Notes under the pieces: generated by a model
Told to the model about the DNA's origin: nothing
Seen by the model: only the letters and a program-made list of their open reading frames with translations
Databases searched by the model: none
Source: Physocladia obscura
Lineage: Eukaryota > Chytridiomycota > Chytridiomycetes > Chytridiales > Chytriomycetaceae
Direction of reading: 5' to 3'
NCBI GenBank assembly: GCA_027596945.1
Contig: JADGJH010000189.1
Coordinates: 1 to 24,584 of the forward strand
DNA: 24,584 bases
In this document: positions 1-9,100 of the stretch, in pieces
How positions within the stretch are numbered: the first letter of the stretch is position 1
How the letters are laid out: every line of letters starts with the position of its first letter
Program-made: the position numbers and the translations under genes

Positions 1-25
1 GTGTGTGTGTGTGTGTGTGTGTGTG
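1..25. repeat. (GT)n microsatellite
   Basis: About twelve uninterrupted GT units start the window and may continue to its left. On the minus strand this is a (CA)n tract inside the first intron of the RRM gene. It passes directly into the ten-base repeat that follows. Confidence 0.95.
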
Positions 26-50
26 AGTCAATGTGAGTCAATGTGAGTCA
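24..50. repeat. Three TGAGTCA motifs, 10 bp apart
   Basis: The heptamer TGAGTCA occurs at 24-30, 34-40 and 44-50 as part of a ten-base repeat (GTGAGTCAAT). TGAGTCA is the core site of AP-1/Gcn4-type bZIP factors. The spacing is one helical turn, so bound dimers would face the same side. It may equally be a minisatellite grown out of the adjoining GT tract. It lies in the presumed first intron of the minus-strand RRM gene. Confidence 0.6.
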
Positions 51-149
51 TCGACTGGTCAACGTTTCATCGACATTAAAAGAGAGTGTACGGACGAAAA
101 CAAAAGAGAAAGAAAACGAAGCGAAAAGAATGGATCAAAGACTGTTCAC

Positions 150-352
150 TGGTGGGCCAGTTGGTTTGCTTTCAACAAACCTGCAGCTGACGCATCGGCA
201 AATGTCACGATGGCCTCCTTCGTGTTTGCGTTGAACTGAGAGGCGCCCAGCATCTCGATTGATACGATTGTGCCCAGATGCATAAACAGTTCGCGCAGTG
301 TTTCCTCGCTGACAAGCGTTGAAATGTTGGATACTTTGACACTGGTCGACAT
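150..352 (-). CDS. RRM-domain protein, first exon only (SREK1/Vip1-like), cut by window edge
   Basis: The reading frame starts at the ATG at 352 and runs to a likely GT donor at 149-148. The rest of the gene lies beyond position 1. The 67 residues cover most of an RNA recognition motif: a first strand of RNP2 type (VKVSNI, residues 5-10), a helix with ETLRELFMHLG, and a third strand EAIVTFAD in the RNP1 position. RNP1 aromatic residues are weak, as in the SREK1/SRSF11-like and fungal Vip1-like RRMs. Such proteins act in pre-mRNA splicing or RNA binding; the exact family is an inference from memory. It is divergent from HSE1, with only 57 bp between start codons. Confidence 0.7.
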
Positions 353-409
353 TTCGTTTTTCTGCAGAAAAGTCGAGAAAAAGATCCACGTAACACCACC
401 CAAACAAAA
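353..409. promoter_or_regulatory. 57-bp head-to-head promoter gap (RRM gene / HSE1)
   Basis: The proposed start codons of the two divergent genes are 57 bp apart, so 5' untranslated regions or promoter elements must overlap or lie within the genes. If HSE1 uses another start, the gap changes. Confidence 0.4.
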
Positions 410-1998
410 TGGAAGCACTTGTACTGCAGGTTTGCACTGTCGAGCCATTGCTGATGCAAACCATGTGTCCGAATGGCTCCAGACGGTATTAATTTAAATA
501 TAAATTCAAATCAAATAGGCAACCGACGAAAAGCAGACACGCGAGAACTGGGCGCTGATGATTCGTATCTGCGAGGAGTGTGTCAAGTGAGTGAGTGATT
601 GCTGAGTGCAATATTGTTTTTCGCGAAAACTGATTCACGTAACAGGAGCAAAGATAAAACGCGGACAGCGGTTGCGGCGGTGGCTCGGAGGTAAGATTGT
701 ATTGTGTGAACACCATACTCTTTTCTTCTGCTCTGCTGCACTGTATCACACTGTGTTACGCTTAATTCCACTTTCTTTTATTCTAATTTTTCTGTTTGCA
801 GACTCGACCACCGCAACGCCAATGTTGTTTTGTACAGCTTGACGCTGTGCAACTCGCTGGTGCAGACGCGCATTGGCCACGTACACGTTGAAGTGTCGTC
901 GCGCGTTCTCGTTGACGCTATTGTGCGGCTTCTTTCAACATCGAGTGTCCATGCTGTTGTCAAGGCGCGTGTATCTGACTTGCTGCTTTCCTGGAGAGAA
1001 AATTTTGCAGCCTCAACCAACCTGCCCTATCTATTTGATGCGATTGATACGCTGAAAAGCAAAGGTCTCATTTCGCAATTCTCTGGCACCAACCAATCAG
1101 AAACTTCCAAAACTGCTGCCCAAAGAGCCAAAGACCAAGAAAACGAAGAGTTGCAGCTTGCACTTGCCCTTTCTCTCTCGGACGCCTCTGTTTCTTCAAA
1201 TAACAACAGGCCTATTTCTTCTTCAGTCGGCGCCCCCGTTCCCATCTGTCGCGCACGCGCTCTTTACGACTTCCCGGGTCTCGAAGAAGGCGAACTTCGT
1301 CTCGCTGCTAACGACTTGATTGACGTTTTCGACGACTCTACATACCAAGAATGGTGGAAAGGCCAAGTTGGAAACCTTGTTGGTATTTTTCCTTCAAACT
1401 ATGTTGAACGTATTGCTCTCTCTGTCGCTGCCAGTTCCAACGGTGTTCTGTCGTCCAATCCTGCCGCAAATTCTTCTACTTCCACTACGCGACGCGATGT
1501 TGAAAATGTTGAGCAGTTTGTTGGTATATTGGCGAACGCAAATCCGCGCGAAAATTTAGCAGAGAACCTTAAAATTCAGGTGAATCAACGCTTATGTCAA
1601 ATTTATAAAAAATGTATTGAATGAATATTTATTATCCGATAACGCTCTTTCAATAATAATATCAAAAGGAACTCCATAATGCAATTTTGATGATTCGCCC
1701 AAAACTATTGACTGAACTTGAAGAAAGAAAAGCAAAGCAAGATGAATTAATTTCTCTTAATGAACGTTTCACAGCTGCTTGCTCCACATATCACCGACTA
1801 ATGGACCAGTCTATGGCAGTGCAACGGGCAGCTTATCAAAGTTCTTACGCCAACATTGGTAACGGGTATGGTCAAGCTGCACTGGCTCCTGCAAAATTTC
1901 AACAACAATCATACTACGTCCAACAACCGCAGCCACAACCATATCAACAGTTTCCACAGCAACCGCTGCAACAACAACAAGGGTATTACCAGCAATAA
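410..1998 (+). CDS. HSE1: ESCRT-0 subunit Hse1/STAM (VHS-UIM-SH3-GAT)
   Basis: Hse1 pairs with Vps27 at endosomes to gather ubiquitinated cargo for the multivesicular body pathway. Exons: 410-430, 519-586, 646-690, 802-1579 and 1669-1998, giving about 413 residues. The last four are phase-consistent; the 21-nt first exon is the least certain. Domains in order: a VHS domain (residues about 8-140, with ENWALMIRICEECV and LDHRNANVVLYSLTLCNSLV); a ubiquitin-interacting motif (ELQLALALSLSDA); an SH3 domain (ARALYDF ... EWWKGQVGNLVGIFPSNYVERI, shown here in parts); a GAT-type coiled coil (MIRPKLLTELEERK, LISLNERF); and a Gln/Pro/Tyr-rich tail. Length and order fit the family. AATAAA motifs overlap the stop and recur near 2040. 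It converges on the MFS gene. Confidence 0.9.
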
Positions 1999-2228
1999 AA
2001 ACTGTAACGACTTTTCGATTTCTTTTTATGATTCAGTCAATAAAAAGTTTTGAGTTGCATCATCTAAAGATTTCGATAGTAGTAACTGTTTTTTAATTTT
2101 TTTTTAATTTCATGTTTAAGTTTGTGGTTTCGGCAGAGGACTTGAGGGTGATGGGCATCAGTACCATTTAATTTTTTCAAACATTTTGGAAATCGAGAGA
2201 GAATATTTATGATGTTCAGAAACTTTAT

Positions 2229-3959
2229 TCATGCTCCCACGGAAATCTCAGTTCCTTGAGCAATCTTATCTTTCTTAACAAACATGCAAGTAAAAAACCA
2301 AATTAACGAAAATCCCATTGGTAGCCAAAACAAAGTCCGTAAAGTCTCCAAATATCCATGTACAAGCGCTTTCTGTAAATCGCTGCCAGGTACAATATAC
2401 AAGCTATTGTGCAAAACACTTGAATCTTGATAAACAATTGTACTGCTCGCATTTCCCAACAAATGAATCTCGGAAAGGCCATAACTAGTAAGCGCATCAG
2501 CAATATTTCCTGGCAAATTTGTGTTGAATAGAGATGAACAAATCGCAATTCCGATTGCAAGGCCAATAGTCTGGATAAAGTTATTCGTACTTGTGACAGC
2601 TGCGAGTAGATTTGGTTTTACACTGACTTGCGCCGAAACAATGCACATCTGAAAACCGGCACCTACACCAAGTCCAGCAATCAGCATAAAAATAACTTGC
2701 TTTGCGAGACTCGCGTCTTCAGTGAGAGTGGTAAGCAAACCAGCACCAAGTGCTGTGAGAACAGCACCAGCCGGAAGGAACGGGAAAAAATAGCCAGTGG
2801 AAGTTGCTGTGGCTCCAGATAAGATTGATGAAAATACCATTCCCATCATCAATGGAAGAGTGTGTATTCCAGCTTGTGTTGCGCTGACACCAAGCACAAT
2901 TTGGAACCAAAGTGGGCAGTAAAATACCAGGATGAAGAAGGCCGCTCCCACGAAGAACGATGTAGCGAATGTTGCAGACGCGTATTGGTTTTTGAAAAGG
3001 AGGAATGGAAGCACAGGGTTTTTCGCAACACGCGCTTCAACGAATAAAAAGACGCCAAAAAGAAGGAAGCCAACAACAAAGAGAACAATAACGGTCGGAG
3101 AGTTCCATGCATATGTTGAGCCACCGCTCTGAATCGGGATGAGAATACAGATCACTGCAGTTACCAAAAGAAATGTGCCAAGCCAATCAATTTTCTTCAG
3201 GGAACCATAAAATGACTCATGTTCTGGGGCTTGGAATCTGAGGAATTTTAACACAGCCCCAACTGTGATAACACCAATTGGTAGATTGATGTAAAACACC
3301 CATCGCCAACTAACGTGGTCAACGAAGACACCTCCCAACAACGGTCCAGCAATCGAGGCAAGGCCGTATGTCGAACCTATAAGCCCAAGATATTGGCCGC
3401 GGTCGCGAGCAGTGGTCAAGTCACCGATGATAATCATTGTTAACGAAAATACTCCAGCTCCACCCATGCCGGCAACTCCACGAGCAACAATCAACATGAC
3501 CATACTTGTAGCCACACCGCACAGAAGAGATCCAAACTCAAAGATTCCAATGGCAAGCAAAAAAGTAAATTTGCGGCCGAAAATATCAGCCAATTGTCCG
3601 TACACAGGGATAAAAGCTGTTGCAGTAAGAAAAAAGGCAGTTCCAATCCAGTTGATTTTATCCAAACTTTGGAATTCAGCTGCGATAGCTTGCAAAGCAA
3701 CTGCAACGATAGTCTGGTCCAGTGCTGAAATGAAAACAGCAAGAGCAAGGCCGACAAAGACAAGGATAAATTCTGTTCTGGACAAAATAACTGCTGGCTT
3801 TTCCTCTTGGACATCAATAATTTCCAGAGTTTCAATGTCAGCGTTTGAAGCTCGGAGGGATAGGTTCTTGGCAACGGGTAAGTCGAATGCTGAGTCGGCA
3901 TCGGCAACAATAAAAGCCGTCGTTTCGTCAGCTTTTGAATGAACTGTTTGGTCAACCAT
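2229..3959 (-). CDS. MFS multidrug/toxin exporter, DHA2 (14-TM) family
   Basis: A single-exon protein of 576 residues with 14 predicted hydrophobic helices, the size and layout of the fungal DHA2 drug:H+ antiporters. The loop between helices 2 and 3 carries GQLADIFGRK (MFS motif A), and the antiporter motif C region reads GLASIAGPLLGGVF followed by WRWVFYINLPIG, typical of this family. It probably sits in the plasma or vacuolar membrane and exports small toxic compounds or basic amino acids; substrate cannot be told. I chose the ATG at 3959. The frame is open to an ATG at 4088, but those extra 43 residues include a lysine run encoded by a poly-A/T-rich stretch and do not look conserved. A polyadenylation-type AATAAA (minus strand) overlaps the stop codon. 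Confidence 0.88.
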   Translation of the reverse strand: MVDQTVHSKADETTAFIVADADSAFDLPVAKNLSLRASNADIETLEIIDVQEEKPAVILSRTEFILVFVGLALAVFISALDQTIVAVALQAIAAEFQSLDKINWIGTAFFLTATAFIPVYGQLADIFGRKFTFLLAIGIFEFGSLLCGVATSMVMLIVARGVAGMGGAGVFSLTMIIIGDLTTARDRGQYLGLIGSTYGLASIAGPLLGGVFVDHVSWRWVFYINLPIGVITVGAVLKFLRFQAPEHESFYGSLKKIDWLGTFLLVTAVICILIPIQSGGSTYAWNSPTVIVLFVVGFLLFGVFLFVEARVAKNPVLPFLLFKNQYASATFATSFFVGAAFFILVFYCPLWFQIVLGVSATQAGIHTLPLMMGMVFSSILSGATATSTGYFFPFLPAGAVLTALGAGLLTTLTEDASLAKQVIFMLIAGLGVGAGFQMCIVSAQVSVKPNLLAAVTSTNNFIQTIGLAIGIAICSSLFNTNLPGNIADALTSYGLSEIHLLGNASSTIVYQDSSVLHNSLYIVPGSDLQKALVHGYLETLRTLFWLPMGFSLIWFFTCMFVKKDKIAQGTEISVGA

Positions 3960-4763
3960 AGTTTTCTTTTTTGTTTTTTTTTTGTGCATTTTTGAAATTT
4001 TTCTGATTGGTGACATATCCACTGATGACATATCCAAACACATATCCAAAACACGTCGCATAAAATGTGAAGTAAATCCACCAATCAAATGAACAAGTCA
4101 TTTTTTTCCGAAATAATTGCAGTTTCAACTTATTTTTTGGATCAATCGGAGTGTCAAAATAAAACAATTATGGTATGCAGTCGATTTCAAAAAAATCGTT
4201 AAAAACGGTCCACACCAACCAATCTAAAATCCAGTGAGCTGATTTATTGATTTGTGACAGAAATTGGGAAAATAAATTTGTTGAAGTCTCTCAGTACAAA
4301 AGGATTTGCCTTAATCCCCCAAGAGGTCACGTTATTCTAGCGACATTGTGTCTCTCAAGTCGCCCGTGTCAGCCCCTAATAGAGGTTTTTTCTGTAGCGG
4401 CATTTTAGTGTTTTAGCGGTGTGGATGGTTATCTGCAGCGGGAATTGACCCCATGATCTGCGAGTGATCCGTTTGCCGCTCACCAGGCTGAACTATCAGA
4501 GATTAATAAAGGAAACGGGTCAAATAATTAAAAAATCAATAAAATTGTCGTTCGCAAAATTTACAAATTTTAAAAACCTCCAAAAATTTCGTATTATTAC
4601 CTCGCATCGTTAACCAAACTGGAATTGGCGCTCCTCAAATTGGTGGCGAATTTCTCACAAGGTACAAGCCAGTAATAGTGGAAAGAAGATTCATTTAAAA
4701 AATAAAACAACAAATTTATTTTTCGTTGAGATTTCACTCCACAATCGAAAGGTTAATGCAAAA
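3960..4763. other. Intergenic spacer, MFS promoter and CAP1 downstream region
   Basis: This 804-bp stretch holds no convincing protein-coding exon on either strand. It contains the promoter of the MFS gene (close to 3960) and a GC-richer island (about 4290-4500) with tRNA-like promoter boxes, listed separately. The rest is AT-rich. Confidence 0.6.
4298..4504 (-). ncRNA. tRNA-like Pol III element (candidate SINE head or ncRNA)
   Basis: Reading the minus strand, a sequence close to the tRNA A box (TAGTTCAGCCTGG, 4495-4483) is followed about 31 nt later by a B-box-like sequence (GGGGTCAATTCC, 4452-4441), the spacing found in tRNA genes. The first run of four T on that strand after the B box is at 4301-4298, so a Pol III transcript would be about 205 nt, much longer than a tRNA. 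The anticodon stem has two mismatches, position 33 is not T and the acceptor arms pair poorly, so this is not a working tRNA. An 8-bp stem with one bulge lies at 4340-4363. A tRNA-derived SINE, a tRNA relic or a novel Pol III RNA are all possible. Confidence 0.4.
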
Positions 4764-5992
4764 TCATTTGTTTGACAATTCAGCACCAATTTTGTCTGAA
4801 AGAAGGATTAGCAAAAACAGAAAAAAAACTAGAAATATCGTACAGTTTGACACAGAATTCCAATCAAACTTTGTTCTTGTGATTGGCAATGCCCTGCGCA
4901 AGGATTTGAAAGTTGTGTCAGAAATTTGGCTGTAGGTTACGTTAAGAGCCATTTGGTAATCGGTTTCTGCTTTTAGAATGACCTTCACAACAGATGCTGC
5001 AAATGAAGTTGGATCCTATGCAAATTATTGAGAAAAAAAAATTCAAAAAATTCAAAAAAATTATAATTGATATTTTACAATTTCAGTTGCGCTTCGTTTG
5101 ACAGACAGTTGTTTTGAAGCTTTCAATTGAACATTCCCGTCTTCGTAGTAATGAACGTGGGCTCTGACATCACCTTTCACGTCGTCGAAATCTAAAGACA
5201 CTGTCCATTCCGAAATCCATCTTCCGTTCCTATTTTGCAAAAGATTAAAACAAGTACAAGAAATTTGAAGATAATAAGACGAACCAAAAGTTTGTTGGGT
5301 TAAATTTGTTACTAACGATACACGCGACCAAAGTTTTTCCTTCGCCACTATACACAGCTGAAAAGCCTTCAGGATAATGGTCCTCTGTATATGATGCAAT
5401 TGCTAACTCTAAGGCCTTCCTATCGATCGTATCAAGAATATTTAACTTCGGGGTCTATGAAGGAAAAAAGATAACACACCGATGATCCTCAATATGTGAA
5501 GGCGAGTCATGCGGCTGCGGATCGGAGGTAGTCTGCAAAATAATAATAAATATAAAATCAAATAAAAAGGCATTTCAGAACCTGCGTAACGTGGTCCACC
5601 GCAAACGATGTTGCTGATTTTTGATCGACAAATCTGCCATCCTCCAATTGGTTGTGCTTGGTCAGGATAATCTGAATTTGATGTTTGATTATATTTAAGC
5701 GCCAAAACAACTCAACGACAACAAACTTTGGAATTAGTGGCTGGATCAGTTTCGATAACAAGAAAAGAACTTATGCTATATTCAGCCAGGGGTTGAGCAA
5801 TAGCTTCTTGCACAAAGTCTTCGTTGTTGTTGACGAGTACACGGATGTCTAATGTTAACCGGAGATATCTAAAAAATCCGCAAGCTTATCCCAAATACTC
5901 AATTCTAGCTTACCATTCAGCACTTCTTGTAGTTCGCCGGGTGGTGTTTCTGACACAAAGTGCGCGATTGTTGTGAGAGTTTCCCCAGACAT
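4764..5992 (-). CDS. CAP1: F-actin capping protein subunit alpha
   Basis: The alpha subunit of the CapZ heterodimer, which caps fast-growing actin filament ends in cortical actin patches. Eight exons, in gene order: 5992-5914, 5848-5727, 5671-5582, 5532-5480, 5419-5285, 5229-5079, 5015-4844, 4795-4764. All phases agree and give 277 residues, the family's usual size. Landmarks: ETPPGELQEVLNDIR near the N-terminus, LTKHNQLEDGRFVD, SDPQPH, AIASYTEDHYPEGFSAVY, FNPTNFWNGRW, HVHYYEDGNVQL (about residues 183-194), SDTTFKSLRRALPITRTKFDW, and a C-terminal YKIGAELSNK that corresponds to the actin-binding tail of CapZ alpha. The last residue before that tail spans a codon split by an intron. The start codon is only 15 bp beyond the stop of the proposed last MET5 exon. 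Confidence 0.93.
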
Positions 5993-6007
5993 TCAATTTA
6001 AACAAAA

Positions 6008-6148
6008 TTATTCATTTTTCAATGGCAGGAAAAGAAACGCCAAAACCAAACCCGCGAAAGCAAGACCGATCCAGCTGCCACCCCCCGCAAATATTTTTAA
6101 AACACCATTCTGTCCGGTTGACTCCACTTTTGTCGGGAGTTTTTCAAC
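6008..6148 (-). other. MET5: Proposed last MET5 exon encoding a tail-anchor helix
   Basis: A 47-codon open stretch (with stop TAA at 6010-6008) follows a good acceptor at 6150-6149. A donor GTATGA at 6209 sits in phase 0 exactly one codon before the in-frame TGA of the upstream exon, and the 61-bp intron has a T-rich 3' part. Spliced, the protein continues from HFHD into [12 protein letters not shown] and a 19-residue hydrophobic run with a three-residue polar end, the layout of a tail-anchored protein. Unspliced, the protein adds one valine and stops. No ATG precedes the stretch in frame, so a separate gene is unlikely. Whether the splice is used is inference. Confidence 0.55.
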
Positions 6149-9100
6149 CTAACAACGAAAAAACAAAAGTTTGACAAAAAAAAAATAATTAATGACGCTT
6201 CCTTCATACATCATGAAAATGCTTTCCACTGGTTGTTGCTTTCACGTAGTTTTTGCGAATGACAAAGTCGCCGAAATGTTCGCCATTAGCCCTGTACTTG
6301 GCGTAATCTTCAATAATTGGTGTAAGTTCTGAAATAATATCACGTTCGGTTAAGTTCTCCTTGTAAATCTTGTTCAAGCGTTCTCCATTATGCCCACCTC
6401 CCAAGTACATATTATAAGTTCCGGGTGCCTTTCCAATGAATGCAATTTCGGCAATTTGGGGTCTTGCACATCCATTTGGACATCCGGTCATTCTGATAGT
6501 GATAGCATCATCTCTTAGCCCATTGACCTCCAAAACGTTCTCAATTAAACTAATTAGATCGGGAAGATATCTCTCACTTTCAGCCATTGCAAGACCGCAG
6601 GTCGGAAGTGCAACACAGGCCATTGAATGTTGTCGCAATCCACTCAAGTTCCCATTTTCAAGCTCATACTTTCTCAAGAAAGCCTCAAACTTCCACTTTT
6701 CCGCGGCGGGTACCCCTGCAATCATCAAGTGCTGATTTGGTGTTAGTCTGAATTCTATTCCCTCGACATTTCTGCGCACAAAGTCGTCTGCAATTGTGCG
6801 AAGCCCTGACTTCATCATACGTGCCTCTTCGTCCTTGACGCGTCCATTTTGGATAAATAGTGTGTACGCCCATGTTCCTTTTGCACCCTGCGACCATCCG
6901 TATCTGTCACCATTGCTGATAAACGTATACGGCCGTGCTGGCTGCAGTTTATATCCAAGACGCTGCTCAACTTCATTACGGAACCAATCAATTCCGCGAT
7001 CGTCAATGGTGTACTTGAGACGGGCATGCTTACGGTTTGTGCGGTCACCGAAATCACGCTGAACGAGAACGACCTTTTCACCAACATTTACGGCCTGCTC
7101 GATAGTGCAGAAACCAAGGAGGTCACCAAGACGGGGATAAGTTGTATTCATACTATGTGTCATTCCCATTCCACCTCCAACCGTGACTGTTACGTTCCGA
7201 AATAAAAATAAAAAAAGTAAATATCAAGAAAAATTTCGAATGTTCGTCAAACAAACCATTGAATCCAATCAAATTATCTCCGTCAACTATTGAAATGTAT
7301 CCTAAGTCGTGAGCAAACACATCCACATCATTATATGGAGGAACAGCAACAGCCACTTTAAACTTTCTTGGAAGATAAGTCTTTCCATATATTGGTTCGA
7401 CATCTTCACTCGTTACCACCATTTTTTTATCCAACCATATTTCATGGTAAGCGTTTGTATTTGGGGTCAAATGCGCACTGAATTTCCGTGAAAAGTTCAA
7501 AACTTGGGCATGCACATTTGAGCTGGATGGGTTGGGGTTGCACATAACATTTCTATTCACATCACCACAAGCTGCCAATGTATCCATCAAAGCGTGGTTG
7601 ATTTCCTGGATGGCCTTCTTCAGCTTGCTCTTCACAATTCCGTGGAATTGGAACGCTTGTCTTGTCGTTAATTTGATTGTTCCATTTGCGAGTTTGTTTG
7701 AAACATTATCGATAGCAACCCATTGTGCCGGTGTTGCAACACCTCCTGGTACACGCACACGCACCATGAACGAGTATGCAGCTTCTAAACCGGCACGGAG
7801 GCGGGATTCCCGGATATCGCGGTCATCTTGCTGGTAAATCCCATGAAATTTCGTAAGGCGTTGATCTAATTCAGCAAGTGACCCAGTGGTTGTGTCTTCC
7901 AGACCAGGTGCAATTGTTCCACGTAAGAAGTTTGAAGCTTCTTTAATTGCATCGTCAGTTCCCACCATGACAGCTGGTCCAGAAACTTCAACAAAATCAA
8001 CACCAAGAGATGCCCACAAATCGGCAGCGAATAATTTGTATCCCGTTTGCCAACCGTCTGCATCTCTGTCATTTCCAATTCCAATACTAACAAGCCTTGG
8101 AGCACCCAAAGCCTCCAACTTTGCATCCAAATCTTTTCCACTCTTGCAGAAAAAGTGCGCATCAGATGGAAGTGGCCAGTAATGTGAGTCTCCCATTGCA
8201 AAAACAGCATATCTCATTTTCCCGAAATCAACCTCCCCGCCTTTCTTGAGTCCTTGTAAAGCTTTCCAAGTTTCTCTCGAATTTCCAGGAAACTCCCCCT
8301 GACCTGCCGTACTTACGACAAATACAACGTGCTCATGGCCAACAAAATCCTCCACAGAATATTCATCCATCACGCTAAGTTTTGGTTTCAAACCCCGTTG
8401 CTTTGCTTCAGCAACAAGCCGTTTCGCTGCCCCCGCTGCAGCACCACCGTCACTTCCATACAAAATTAGCACGGGTGTAGTATTCAAGTTCGCGACTAAA
8501 GCCGCATAACTGTCCTTAATCTTCGCCTCTACATCCGCTTGTAACTCTTTTTCAACAGAAGGAACAAGCTCCAATGTTGGCTCGGCGGCGGCAATCAAAC
8601 TGATATGTCGATCCCGTTCAAGGAATACTTCGAGCTCTCCACGCATCTTTTCGCTGTCGAGACAAAACGAACTCTCCCCAAACGCGGATGGCGTCCATCG
8701 ATACAACGGCCAGTACCCTTCGTCCACCGCCTGTTTTGTCTCCTTCAACGCCGCCAGTGCTGCTGTGGCTGCAAGCCCTGCGCCACCCTTCACAAGTACG
8801 CCACTGCCACTGGCACTACCAGCTGTGGAAACGCGGGGCGCATACGCCACAACAACACTCGGACCGTTAAATGCGTCCGCTTCAGTGAGTGCTCGGACTA
8901 CGCCCGCAAAGCTAGACTGCAATGCAACACTCGCAACATATACACCTCCATATGTCATTGCATACAGGCCAATATCTTTTCGTCGCGTATCTGGAGATAA
9001 TGAATTCTTTTTTTCACTGTATGGCTGCGTGTCGAGGATTAAAATGTTGACGTTTGATTTGCTCGCTACAACATGGTGCACACCACTGGCACCAATATCA

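Noticed and set aside
135..464. 109-codon minus-strand frame across the HSE1 start region
   Set aside because: Frame-shifted shadow of the RRM exon; residue composition is unlike a real protein.
3412..3942. 176-codon plus-strand open frame opposite the MFS gene
   Set aside because: It is the antisense shadow of a strongly supported membrane protein and shows no domain of its own.
3957..4088. Longer N-terminus for the MFS transporter
   Set aside because: The extra 43 residues include a lysine run from a homopolymer and several alternative ATGs; the ATG at 3959 gives the usual family length.
4424..4504. A functional tRNA gene on the minus strand
   Set aside because: A and B boxes are recognisable, but the anticodon stem has two mismatches, position 33 is not T and the acceptor stem does not pair.
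5455..5475. A 21-bp ultra-short intron or an in-frame TAG recoding event in CAP1
   Set aside because: The frame looks open across an in-frame TAG, but a normal 60-bp intron (5420-5479) joins the exons in phase and restores the exact CapZ alpha spacing between SDPQP and DHYP.
6204..6209. Treating the TGA at 6206-6204 as the certain end of MET5
   Set aside because: It is a valid end for an unspliced form, but a phase-0 donor one codon earlier and an open downstream exon make the longer form at least as plausible; both are reported.
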